From positions 10,907,001 to 10,971,000 of the forward strand of contig CP126191.1 in the NCBI GenBank assembly GCA_030272155.1: a stretch of DNA of 64,000 nucleotides. Reading direction: 5' to 3'. The first letter of the stretch is position 1; each line of letters opens with the position of its first letter. The translations under genes and the position numbers were made by a program. Below are positions 14,407 through 27,500 of this stretch, in pieces. The DNA comes from Tetradesmus obliquus (Eukaryota > Chlorophyta > Chlorophyceae > Sphaeropleales > Scenedesmaceae). The notes beneath the pieces are model-generated. The model did no database searches and was not told the origin of the DNA. It saw only the letters and a program-made list of their open reading frames with translations.

Positions 14407-16440
14407 TTCTCAGTATAGGAGCACTGACATGTCCCGACCCCACACAACATGTGGCACAAGTCTGACGCTGCTACTGCTGCGGAGGTGATCTGACACTAGG
14501 CAGGCACGTGATCTGTGTTGCGCTGCGCAATACCATGGATGGCGCCCTGCATGCTCGACCTTGCACGTACCTGTCAACAAGTCCCAGACTGCTGTTGACA
14601 GTGAGGTGGTTGTGCGCGAGTAAGCTGTCGCGCTGTTGGCTGCTTGCCTGCATACTGCTTGATGCACTGGACGAACCTGCAGCAAACCAACACGTGTGGT
14701 GAGTGCTGTGCAAACGGCAGCTGCTAATGCATCGAGGATTGCAGGCACCCGGTGGTACCACCCAAGCCATCAACATGCATCACATGTACTGCTGCTGCTT
14801 CTGCTGCCAGTGTTACCGTGGTGCCGCATGCATGCAGGGCTGCAGCCGCTAGTGCCATCACATGCTACTGCAGCCACTGCCAGCTGTTGTCGTTGCTGTG
14901 CACTGCCTCTGGGGTCATGTAGCTGTCGCTGCACCTGTGCTTCTGCTGTACACCTGGCAGCAAGATCCTCTCACCTGGCATCAAGCTGTTGCAGCCGTTG
15001 AGTGTGCTGTTGTTGCTTGACATTATTGGCGCAGCATCGCAACTTGGCAACTTGGCATCCAAGTCAAGGGATGTAGCCGTGGCAGCCTGTGCGCAGCGTG
15101 GCAGCACAACTTACCAGGATCAAGACACGGTGAACAGAGATGCGCTTGTGTCTTGCACAAGCCGACTTTTCTGTGTTAGCATGTGCACAAATGCGATTCG
15201 CCAAGCCAGGCATGCGCAACAACATACATGTGACCCGATGCATGTTTAGTATGCTACATAGCACTGCTTCACTTGCGCTACCCTGACAAAGCTGTTACGG
15301 GCTGAGCGTTCGCCCTACGGCGTAAGTGCCCCTCACAAAAATACCGCTGCCTGCCTGCAGGACAAGATGCACATGCGTGCATAGGGACTGCAGTCCGCTG
15401 CTGCTGTCAGCTGGTCAGCTGCTGATGTCACCACCTGCCTAGTGGCTTGCACAGCTTGCTCACCTGCTGTCTGCTGCTTTAAGTTTGGTGCAATTGCAGA
15501 TCCAGCATCCAGGATGTGCCGCCCGCACATGTGTGCCTTGCCGTGCATGTATGTTGTGCATGCCTGCTGCTGCTCCTGCTGCTGCTGCTGCTGTGCAACT
15601 CCTGCTGCATCAGCTGGCACTAGTATGGTCAACGCTGCAGTAGCTCTGCTAGCACCATTGCGTATGTGGATTTAGTAACGAACGAAGCAGGCGCACGACA
15701 GTGATCGGCCCAGGATAAACCACAACAGCCATGGTCGCTGTTGGCAGCAGCACTGTTGATCTGGCTGATCCTGGGCTGGTGACTTGCATTGCGCCTGCTG
15801 TGTTCAATGCAACCGTTGCGGCGTAACATATTGCTTGAAGATGGCGTCATCGATCGCTTGTGAAAGCAGCCAGGCAGGTACGCTGCATTCCCTCACGATG
15901 CTGTTTATGCAGGCATTACTCAGGCGCAGTTAGCAGGTCAGTTGGAGTCACGGCTTCTATTTGTTAAGCTTGCATCAGCCATGGGGTGCTCCGCTGCAGG
16001 GTGGGCTGTCAGTTCCAAACCACGATGTTTGAACAGATGTTAGGAGCGCGACCAATGCTGTCGAACGCTTTCCTTCTATCAAACCATCTGATTCAAAAGT
16101 ATACTGAATTTGGCCATCCAGTTTCTGCTGGCAGCAAGATGTGCCATCGGTACACCAAGTGCTTCACCTTAGTCCTGCAGGGTTGCAAGGGACTGCAGTA
16201 GTACAACAACCACGGCTAAACGAAAATTACTAATCAGAAAATAGCATAGTCTGCGTCTAATGTGCATGTATCCTGCCAGGCCTGCACTTGCACCTGGCAT
16301 CTGGCCCAGTCACTGGGTCGGGGGCTTCTGCAGTACACTGTTGCCGCTGGACAGGTGTGCTGTCCTTGTATAACCATACCATGCACTTAAACACTCATCG
16401 ACGGCATCAGTTGCAGCTTCTGCCGGCAGCCACTGAACAG

Positions 16441-16510
16441 TCATCCACAGCATGCTGCTGTGGATGCACCGGTCAGGCGCTGTGGACGACTTGAGGATGG
16501 TTTGTGGATC
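16441..16510. repeat. Right subterminal repeat region of the CACTA element
   Basis: Four copies of the same TCCACA/TGTGGA(T/C) motif, in both orientations, lie within 90 bp of the right terminal inverted repeat. The match with the left subterminal cluster supports both ends belonging to one element. Confidence 0.75.
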
Positions 16511-19500
16511 AGGCTTGGCCATAGTGATAGTGCGATTTGGCAGGCATACAGCTCAAATCATACTGCACTAGAAGGTGTCTTCTGTGCCTGTCAAATAGAT
16601 AAATCAAAATTACAGGCATATAGCATGCTCCTGACATCGTCAGCTAAATGGCTGAAGCGCTGCGACGCCCCTGGTGGGCCGGGGAAAACCCCGGTGATCG
16701 ACTAACTGTACATCACCCCTAGTGGGATTCGGCTGGAGAACAGCTCCAATGATACTGAACTTGCTGCGGGCGTCTGTGCATTTGTAACAGAAAAACCAAA
16801 GTAACAGGCATATATCATGCTCCAGACATCGTCAGCAGAGTAGTCTAAGCACAGTGAAGCGCCCGGTGGGCTGGGGAAAACTCCGGTGATCGAAAAACCC
16901 TAGTGCGATTCGGCGGGCGTACAGCTCCAATGATCCTGCAGTCGCTGTGGGCTTCTGTGCCTGTCAAATAGATAAATTAAAATTACAGGCATATAGCATG
17001 CTCATGACATCGTCAGCTAGGTTGTTGAAGCGCTGCAACACAACTGGTGGGCAGGGGAAAACTCCTGTGATCGAAAACCTGCATAGTGCGATTTGGCAGG
17101 CATACAGCTCAAATCATACTGCACTAGAAGGTGTCTTCTGTGCCTGTCAAATAGATAAATCAAAATTACAGGCATATAGCATGCTCCTGACATCGTCAGC
17201 TAAATGGCTGAAGCGCTGCGACGCCCCTGGTGGGCCGGGGAAAACCCCGGTGATCGACTAACTGTACATCACCCCTAGTGGGATTCGGCTGGAGAACAGC
17301 TCCAATGATACTGAACTTGCTGCGGGCGTCTGTGCATTTGTAACAGAAAAACCAAAGTAACAGGCATATATCATGCTCCAGACATCGTCAGCAGAGTAGT
17401 CTAAGCACAGTGAAGCGCCCGGTGGGCTGGGGAAAACTCCGGTGATCGAAAAACCCTAGTGCGATTCGGCGGGCGTACAGCTCCAATGATCCTGCAGTCG
17501 CTGTGGGCTTCTGTGCCTGTCAAATAGATAAATTAAAATTACAGGCATATAGCATGCTCATGACATCGTCAGCTAGGTTGTTGAAGCGCTGCAACACAAC
17601 TGGTGGGCAGGGGAAAACTCCTGTGATCGAAAACCTGCATAGTGCGATTTGGCAGGCATACAGCTCAAATCATACTGCACTAGAAGGTGTCTTCTGTGCC
17701 TGTCAAATAGATAAATCAAAATTACAGGCATATAGCATGCTCCTGACATCGTCAGCTAAATGGCTGAAGCGCTGCGACGCCCCTGGTGGGCCGGGGAAAA
17801 CCCCGGTGATCGACTAACTGTACATCACCCCTAGTGGGATTCGGCTGGAGAACAGCTCCAATGATACTGAACTTGCTGCGGGCGTCTGTGCATTTGTAAC
17901 AGAAAAACCAAAGTAACAGGCATATATCATGCTCCAGACATCGTCAGCAGAGTAGTCTAAGCACAGTGAAGCGCCCGGTGGGCTGGGGAAAACTCCGGTG
18001 ATCGAAAAACCCTAGTGCGATTCGGCGGGCGTACAGCTCCAATGATCCTGCAGTCGCTGTGGGCTTCTGTGCCTGTCAAATAGATAAATTAAAATTACAG
18101 GCATATAGCATGCTCATGACATCGTCAGCTAGGTTGTTGAAGCGCTGCAACACAACTGGTGGGCAGGGGAAAACTCCTGTGATCGAAAACCTGCATAGTG
18201 CGATTTGGCAGGCATACAGCTCAAATCATACTGCACTAGCTGGTGTCTTCTGTGCCTGTCAAATAGATAGATCACAAATAAAGGCATATAGCATGCTCCT
18301 GACATCGTCAGCTAAATGGCTGAAGCGCTGCGACGCCCCTGGTGGGCCGGGGAAAACCCCGGTGATCGACTAACTGTACATAACCCCTAGTGGGATTCGG
18401 CTGGAGAACAACTCCTATGATACTGAACTTGCTGCGGGCGTTTGTGCATTTCAAACAGAAAAACCAAGGTAACAGGCATATATCATGCTCCAGACATCGT
18501 CAGCTGGGTAGTCTAAGCACAGTGACGCGCCCAGTGGGCCGGGGAAAACTCCGGTGATCAAAAACTTCCATAGTGCGATTCGGCGGGCGTACAGCTCCAA
18601 TGATCCTGCAGTCGCTGTGGGCTTCTGTGCATTTCAAATAGATAAATCAAAATTACAGGCATATAGCATGCTTATGACATCGTCAGCTAGGTGGTTGAAG
18701 CGCTGCAACACACCTGGTGGGCAGGGGAAAACTCCGGTGATCGAAAACCTGCATAGTGCGATTTGGCAGGCATACAGCTCAAATGATACTGCGCTAGCTT
18801 TTGTCTTCTGTGCCTGTCAAATAGATAAACCAAAATTACAGGCATATAGCATGCTCCTGACATCGTCAGCTAAATGGCTGAAGCGCTGCGACGCCCCTGG
18901 TGGGCCGGGGAAAACCCCGGTGATCGACTAACTGTACATAACCCCTAGTGGGATTCGGCTGGAGAACAACTCCAATGATACTGAACTTGCTGCGGGCGTC
19001 TGTGCATTTCAAACAGAAAAACCAAGGTAACAGGCATATATCATGCTCCAGACATCGTCAGCTGGGTAGTCTAAGCACAGTGACGCGCCCAGTGGGCCGG
19101 GGAAAACTCCGCTGATTGAAAAACCCTAGTGCGATTCGGCGGGCGTACAGCTCCAATGATACTGCAGTCGCTGTGGGCTTCTGTGCATTTCAAATAGATA
19201 AATCAACATTACAGGCATATAGCATGCTTATGACATCGTCAGCTAGGTGGTTGAAGCGCTGCAACACACCTGGTGGGCAGGGGAAAACTCCGGTGATCGA
19301 AAACCTGCATATTGCGATTTGGCAGGCATACAGCTCAAATGATACTGCGCTAGCTGGTGTCTTCTGTGCCTGTCAAATAGATAAATCAAAATTACAGGCA
19401 TATAGCATGCTCCTGACATCGTCAGCTAAATGGCTGAAGCGCTGCGACGCTCCTAGTGGGCCTGAGAAAACCCCGGTGATCGACTAACTGTACATAACCC

Positions 19501-19666
19501 CTAGTGGGATTCGGCGGGAGAACAGCTCCAATGATACTAAACTTGCTGCGGGCGTCTGTGCATTTCAAACAGAAGAACCAAAGAACAGGCATATATCATG
19601 CTCCAGACATCGTCAGCTGGGTAGTCTAAGCACAGTGACGCGCCCGGTGGGCCGGGGAAAACTCCG

Positions 19667-21524
19667 GTGATCAAAAACTTCCATAGTGCGATTTGGCAGG
19701 CATACAGCTCTAATGATACTGCACTAGCTGGTGTCTTCTGTGCCTGTCAAATAGATAAATCAAAATTACAGGCATATAGCATGCCATCGTCAGCTAAATG
19801 GCTGAAGCGCTGCGACGCCCCTGGTGGGCCTGGGAAAACCCCGGTGATCGACTAACTGTACATAACCCCTAGTGGGATTCGGCTGGAGAACAACTCCAAT
19901 GATACTGAACTTGCTGCGGGCGTCTGTGCAATTCAAACAGAAAAAACCAAAGAAACAGGCATATATCATGCTCCAGACATCGTCAGCTGGGTAGTCTAAG
20001 CACAGTGACACGCCCGGTGGGCCGGGGAAAACTCCGGTGATCGAAAAACCCTAGTGCGATTCAGCGGGCGTACAGCTCCAATGATACTGCAGTCGCTGTG
20101 GGCTTCTGTGCATTTCAAATAGATAAATCAATATTACAGGCATTAGCATGCTCATGACATCGTCAGCCAGGTGGTTGAAGCGCTGCAACACACCTGGTGG
20201 GCAGGAGAAAACTCCAGTGATCGAAAACCTGCACAGTGCGATTTGGCAGGCATACAGCTCAAATGATACTGCACTAGCTGGTGTCTTCTGTGCCTGTCAA
20301 ATAGATAAATCAAAAATAAAGGCATATAGCATGCTCCTGACATCGTCAGTTTCATGGCTGAAGCGCTGCGACGCCCCTGGTGGGCCGGGGAAAACCCCGG
20401 TGATCGACTAACTGTACATCACCCCTAGTGGGATTCGGCGGGAGAACAGCTCCAATGATACTGAACTTGCTGCGGGCGTCTGTGCATTTGAAACAGAAAA
20501 ACCAAAGTAACAGGCATATATCATGCTCCAGACATCGTCAGCAGAGTAGTCTAAGCACAGTGACGCGCCCGGTGGGCTGGGGAAAACTCCGGTGATCAAA
20601 AACTTCCATAGTGCGATTTGGCAGGCATACAGCTCTAATGATACTGCACTAGCTGGTGTCTTCTGTGCCTGTCAAATAGATAAATCAAAATTACAGGCAT
20701 ATAGCATGCCATCGTCAGCTAAATGGCTGAAGCGCTGCGACGCCCCTGGTGGGCCTGGGAAAACCCCGGTGATCGACTAACTGTACATAACCCCTAGTGG
20801 GATTCGGCTGGAGAACAACTCCAATGATACTGAACTTGCTGCGGGCGTCTGTGCAATTCAAACAGAAAAAACCAAAGAAACAGGCATATATCATGCTCCA
20901 GACATCGTCAGCTGGGTAGTCTAAGCACAGTGACACGCCCGGTGGGCCGGGGAAAACTCCGGTGATCGAAAAACCCTAGTGCGATTCAGCGGGCGTACAG
21001 CTCCAATGATACTGCAGTCGCTGTGGGCTTCTGTGCATTTCAAATAGATAAATCAATATTACAGGCATTAGCATGCTCATGACATCGTCAGCCAGGTGGT
21101 TGAAGCGCTGCAACACACCTGGTGGGCAGGAGAAAACTCCGGTGATCAAAAACCTGCACAGTGCGATTTGGCAGGCATACAGCTCAAATGATACTGCACT
21201 AGCTGGTGTCTTCTGTGCCTGTCAAATAGATAAATCAAAAATAAAGGCATATAGCATGCTCCTGACATCGTCAGTTTCATGGCTGAAGCGCTGCGACGCC
21301 CCTGGTGGGCCGGGGAAAACCCCGGTGATCGACTAACTGTACATCACCCCTAGTGGGATTCGGCGGGAGAACAGCTCCAATGATACTGAACTTGCTGCGG
21401 GCGTCTGTGCATTTGAAACAGAAAAACCAAAGTAACAGGCATATATCATGCTCCAGACATCGTCAGCAGAGTAGTCTAAGCACAGTGACGCGCCCGGTGG
21501 GCTGGGGAAAACTCCGGTGATCAA
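19667..21524 (+). repeat. Recent 925-bp tandem duplication within satellite 1
   Basis: Two successive 925-bp segments, each a shortened A-C' dimer plus an A-B-C trimer, match almost base for base. They share private changes: the GCATGCCATCGTC deletion, ACAGGCATTAGCATGC lacking AT, CAGTTTCATGG, and AAAAAACC in the A monomer. The shared markers show one segment was copied as a block, as expected from unequal exchange or replication slippage on the higher-order unit. Confidence 0.85.
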
Positions 21525-24500
21525 AAACTTCCATAGTGCGATTTGGCAGGCATACAGCTCTAATGATACTGCACTAGCTGGTGTCTTCTGTGCCTATCAA
21601 ATAGATAAATCAAAATTACAGGCATATAGCATGCTCCTGACATCGTCAGTTTAATGGCTGAAGCGCTGCGACGCCCCTGGTGGCCCGGGGAAAACTCCGG
21701 TGATTGACTAGCTGTACATCACCCCTAGTGGGATTCGGCGGGAGAACAGCTCCAATGATACTGAACTTGCTGCGGGCGTCTGTGCATTTCAAACAGAAAA
21801 AACCAAAGTAACAGGCATATATCATGCTCCAGACATCGTCAGCTGGGTTGTCTAAGCACAGTAACGCGGCCGGTGGGCCGGGGAAAACTCCGGTGATCGA
21901 AAAACCCTAGTGCGATTCGGCGGGCGTACAGCTCCAATGATACTGCAGTCGCTGTGGGCTTCTGTGCATTTCAAATAGATAAATCAACATTACAGGCATA
22001 TAGCATGCTCATGACATCGTCAGCTAGGTGGTTGAAGCGCTGCAACACACCTGGTGGGCAGGGGAAAACTCCGGTGATCGAAAACCTGCATAGTGCGATT
22101 TGGCAGGCATACAACTCAAATAATACTGCACTAGCTGGTGTCTTCTGTGCATTTAAAATAGATAAATCAAAATTACAGGCATATAGCATGCTCTTGACAT
22201 CGTCAGTTTAATGGCTGAAGAGCTGCGACGCCCCTGGTGGCCCGGGGAAAACTCCGGTGATTGACTAACTGTACATAACCCCTAGTGGGATTCGGCGGGA
22301 GAACAGCTCCAATGATACTGAACTTGCTGCGGGCGTCTGTGCATTTGAAACAGAAAAACCAAAGTAACAGGCATATATCATGCTCCAGACATCGTCAGCA
22401 GAGTAGTCTAAGCACAGTGACGCGCCCGGTGGGCTGGGGAAAACTCCGGTGATCAAAAACCTCCATAGTGCGATTTGGCAGGCATACAGCTCTAATGATA
22501 CTGCACTAGCTGGTGTCTTCTGTGCCTGTCAAATAGATGAATCAAAATTACAGGCATATAGCATGCTCCTGACATCGTCAGCTAAATGGCTGAAGCGCTG
22601 CGACGCCCCTGGTGGCCCGGGGAAAACCCCGGTGATTGACTAGCTGTACATCACCCCTAGTGGGATTCGGCGGGAGAACAGCTCCAATGATACTGAACTT
22701 GCTGCAGGCGTCTGTGCATTTGAAACAGAAAAACCAAAGTAACAAGCATATATCATGCTCCAGACATCGTCAGCAGAGTAGTCTAAGCACAGTGACGCGC
22801 CCGGTGGGCTGGGGAAAACTCCGGTGATCAAAAACTTCCATAGTGCGATTTGGCAGGCATACAGGTCTAATGAACTGCACTAGCTGGTGTCTTCTGTGCC
22901 TGTCAAATAGATAAATCAAAATTACAGGCATATAGCATGCCATCGTCAGCTAAATGGCTGAAGCGCTGCGACGCCCCTGGTGGGCCTGGGAAAACCCCGG
23001 TGATCGACTAACTGTACATAACCCCTAGTGGGATTTGGCTGGAGAACAACTCCAATGATACTGAACTTGCTGCAGGCGTCTGTGCATTTGAAACAGAAAA
23101 ACCAAAGTAACAGGCATATATCATGCTCCAGACATCGTCAGCAGAGTAGTCTAAGCACAGTGACGCGCCCGGTGGGCTGGGGAAAACTCCGGTGATCAAA
23201 AACTTCCATAGTGCGATTTGGCAGGCATACAGCTCTAATGAACTGCACTAGCTGGTGTCTTCTGTGCCTGTCAAATAGATAAATCAAAATTACAGGCATA
23301 TAGCATGCCATCGTCAGCTAAATGGCTGAAGCGCTGCGACGCCCCTGGTGGGCCTGGGAAAACCCCGGTGATCGACTAACTGTACATAACCCCTAGTGGG
23401 ATTTGGCTGGAGAACAACTCCAATGATACTGAACTTGCTGCGGGCGTCTGTGCAATTCAAACAGAAAAACCAAAGAAACAGGCATATATCATGCTCCAGA
23501 CATCGTCAGCTGGGTAGTCTAAGCACAGTGACGCGCCCGGTGGGCCGGGGAAAACTCCGGTGATCGAAAAACCCTAGTGCGATTCAGCGGGCGTACAGCT
23601 CCAATGATACTGCAGTCGCTGTGGGCTTCTGTGCATTTCAAATAGATAAATCAAAATTACAGGCATTAGCATGCTCATGACATCGTCAGCCAGGTGGTTG
23701 AAGCGCTGCAACACACCTGGTGGGCAGGAGAAAACTCCGGTGATCGAAAACCTGCACAGTGCGATTTGGCAGGCATACAGCTCAAATGATACTGCACTAG
23801 CTGGTGTCTTCTGTGCCTGTCAAATAGATAAATCAAAAATAAAGGCATATAGCATGCTCCTGACATCGTCAGTTTCATGGCTGAAGCGCTGCGACGCCCC
23901 TGGTGGGACGGGGAAAACCCCGGTGATCGACTAACTGTACATCACCCCTAGTGGGATTCGGCGGGAGAACAGCTCCAATGATACTGAACTTGCTGCGGGC
24001 GTCTGTGCATTTGAAACAGAAAAACCAAAGTAACAGGCATATATCATGCTCCAGACATCGTCAGCAGAGTAGTCTAAGCACAGTGACGCGCCCGGTGGGC
24101 TGGGGAAAACTCCGGTGATCAAAAACTTCCATAGTGCGATTTGGCAGGCATACAGCTCTAATGATACTGCACTAGCTGGTGTCTTCTGTGCCTATCAAAT
24201 AGATAAATCAAAATTACAGGCATATAGCATGCTCCTGACATCGTCAGTTTAATGGCTGAAGCGCTGCGACGCCCCTGGTGGCCCGGGGAAAACTCCGGTG
24301 ATTGACTAGCTGTACATCACCCCTAGTGGGATTCGGCGGGAGAACAGCTCCAATGATACTGAACTTGCTGCGGGCGTCTGTGCATTTCAAACAGAAAAAC
24401 CAAAGTAACAGGCATATATCATGCTCCAGACATCGTCAGCTGGGTTGTCTAAGCACAGTAACGCGCCCGGTGGGCCGGGGAAAACTCCGGTGATCGAAAA

Positions 24501-27500
24501 ACCCTAGTGCGATTCGGCGGGCGTACAGCTCCAATGATACTGCAGTCGCTGTGGGCTTCTGTGCATTTCAAATAGATAAATCAAAACAACAGGCATATAG
24601 CATGCTCATGACATCGTCAGCTAGGTGGTTGAAGCGCTGCAACACACCTGGTGGGCAGGGGAAAACTCTGGTGATCGAAAACCTGCATAGTGCGATTTGG
24701 CAGGCATACAACTCAAATGATACTGCACTAGCTGGTGTCTTCTGTGCATTTTAAATAGATAAATCAAAATTAAAGGCATATAGCATGCTCTTGACATCGT
24801 CAGTTTAATGGCTGAAGAGCTGCGACGCCCCTGGTGGCCCGGGGAAAACTCCGGTGATTGACTAACTGTACATAACCCCTAGTGGGATTCGGCGGGAGAA
24901 CAGCTCCAATGATACTGAACTTGCTGCGGGCGTCTGTGCATTTGAAACAGAAAAACCAAAGTAACAGGCATATATCATGCTCCAGACATCGTCAGCAGAG
25001 TAGTCTAAGCACAGTGACGCGCCCGGTGGGCTGGGGAAAACTCCGGTGATCAAAAACCTCCATAGTGCGATTTGGCAGGCATACAGCTCTAATGATACTG
25101 CACTAGCTGGTGTCTTCTGTGCCTGTCAAATGGATAAATCAAAGTTACAGGCATATAGCATGCTCCTGACATCGTCAGCTAAATGGCTGAAGCGCTGCGA
25201 CGCCCCTGGTGGCCCTGGGAAAACCCCGGTGATTGACTAGCTGTACATCACCCCTAGTGGGATTCGGCGGGAGAACAGCTCCAATGATACTGAACTTGCG
25301 GTGGGCGTCTGTGCATTTAAAACAGAAAACCCAAAGAAACAGGCATATATCATGCTCCAGACATCGTCAGCAGAGTAGCCTAAGCACAGTGACGCGCCCG
25401 GTGGGCTGGGGAAAACTCCGGTGATCGGAAAACCCTAGTGCGATTCGGCGGGCGTACAGCTCCAATGATACTGCAGTCGCTGTGGGCTTCTGTGCATTTC
25501 AAATAGATAAATCAAAATTACAGGCATATAGCATGCTCATGACATCGTCAGCTAGTTGGTTGAAGCGCTGCAACACACCTGGTGGGCAGGAGAAAACTCC
25601 GGTGATCGAAAACCTGCATAGTGCGATTTGGCAGGCATACAGCTCAAATCATACTGCACTAGCTGGTGTCTTCTGTGCCCGTCCAATAGATAGATCAAAA
25701 ATAAAGGCATATAGCATGCTCCTGACATCGTCAGCTAAATGGCTGAAGCGCTGCGACGCCCCTGGTGGGCCGGGGAAAACCCCGGTGATCGACTAACTGT
25801 ACATAACCCCTAGTGGGATTCGGCTGGAGAACAACTCCAATGATACTGAACTTGCTGTGGGCGTCTGTGCAATTCAAACAGAAAAACCAAAGTAACAGGC
25901 ATATATCATGCTCCAGACATCGTCAGCTGGGTAGTCTAAGCACAGTGACGCGCCCGGTGGGCCGGGGAAAACTCCGGTGATTGAAAAACCCTAGTGCGAT
26001 TCGGCGGGCGTACAGCTCCAATGATACTGCAGTCGCTGTGGGCTTCTGTGCATTTCAAATATATAAATCAAAACAACAGGCATATAGCATGCTCATGACA
26101 TCGTCAGCCAGGTGGTTGAAGCGCTGCAACACACCTGGTGGGCAGGGGAAAACTCCGGTGATCGAAAACCTGCATAGTGCGATTTGGCAGGCATACAGCT
26201 CAAATGATACTGCGCTAGCTGTTGTCTTCTGTGCCTGTCAAATAGATAAATCAAAAATACAGGCATATAGCATGCTCCTAACATCGTCAGCTAAATGGCT
26301 GAAGCGCTGCGACGCCCCTGGTGGGCCTGGGAAAACCCCGGTGATCGACTAACTGTACATAACCCCTAGTGGGATTCGGCGGGAGAACAGCTCCAATGAT
26401 ACTGAACTTGCTGCGGGCGTCTGTGCACTTCAAACAGAAAAACCAAAGAAACAGGCATATATCATGCTCCAGACATCGTCAGCTGGGTAGTCTAAGCACA
26501 GTGACGCGCCCGGTGGGCTGGGGAAAACTCTGGTGATCAAAAACTTCCATAGTGCGATTTGGCAGGCATACAGCTCTAATGAACTGCACTAGCTGGTGTC
26601 TTCTGTGCCTGTCAAATAGATAAATCAAAATTACAGGCATATAGCATGCTCCTGACATCGTCAGCTAAATGGCTGAAGCGCTGCGACGCCCCTGGTGGGC
26701 CTGGGAAAACCCCGGTGATCGACTAACTGTACATAACCCCTAGTGGGATTCGGCGGGAGAACAGCTCCAATGATACTGAACTTGCTGCGGGCGTCTGTGC
26801 ATTTGAAACAGAAAAACCAAAGTAACAGGCATATATCATGCTCCAGACATCGTCAGCTGGGTAGTCTAAGCACAGTGACGCGCCCGGTGGGCCGGGGAAA
26901 ACTCCGGTGATCGAAAAACCCTAGTGCGATTCAGCGGGCGTACAGCTCCAATGATACTGCAGTCGCTGTGGGCTTCTGTGCTTTTCAAATAGATAAATCA
27001 AAATTACAGGCATATAGCATGCTTATGACATCGTCAGCGAGGTGGTTGAAGCGCTGCAACACACCTGGTGGGCAGGGGAAAACTCCGGTGATCGAAAACC
27101 TGCATAGTGCGATTTGGCAGGCATACAGCTCAAATGATACTGCACTAGCTGGTGTCTTCTGTGCCTGTCAAATAGATAGATCAAAAATAAAGGCATATAG
27201 CATGCTCCTGACATCGTCAGCTAAATGGCTGAAGCGCTGCGACGCCCCTGGTGGGCCGGGGAAAACCCCGGTGATCGACTAACTGTACATAACCCCTAGT
27301 GGGATTCGGCTGGAGAACAACTCCAATGATACTGAACTTGCTGCGGGCGTCTGTGCAGTTCAAACGGAAAAACCAAAGAAACAGGCATATATCATGCTCC
27401 AGACATCGTCAGCTGGGTAGTCTAAGCACAGTGACGCGCCCGGTGGGCGGGGAAAACTCCGGTGATTGAAAAACCCTAGTGCGATTCGGCAGGCGTACAG

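Larger units (their letters stand above)
13536..16526. mobile_element. CACTA/EnSpm-type DNA transposon, non-autonomous, inserted in satellite 1
   Basis: The 2991-bp insertion interrupts a C monomer whose intact form reads GCATAGTGCG. The left flank ends GCATA and the right flank resumes ATAGTGCG, so ATA is a 3-bp target-site duplication (13533-13535 and 16527-16529). The element begins CACTATGGTCAAGGCC and ends GGCTTGGCCATAGTG, imperfect terminal inverted repeats that start with CACTA. Both subterminal regions carry many TCCACA/TGTGGA motifs. This combination defines the CACTA (EnSpm/CMC) superfamily. The interior is low-complexity, CTG/CAG-rich sequence with only short frames (longest about 120 codons on either strand). 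I see no DDE transposase, so it presumably moved with an enzyme from elsewhere. The precise junctions and near-intact TIRs suggest a fairly young insertion, later than the local array expansion. Confidence 0.93.
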
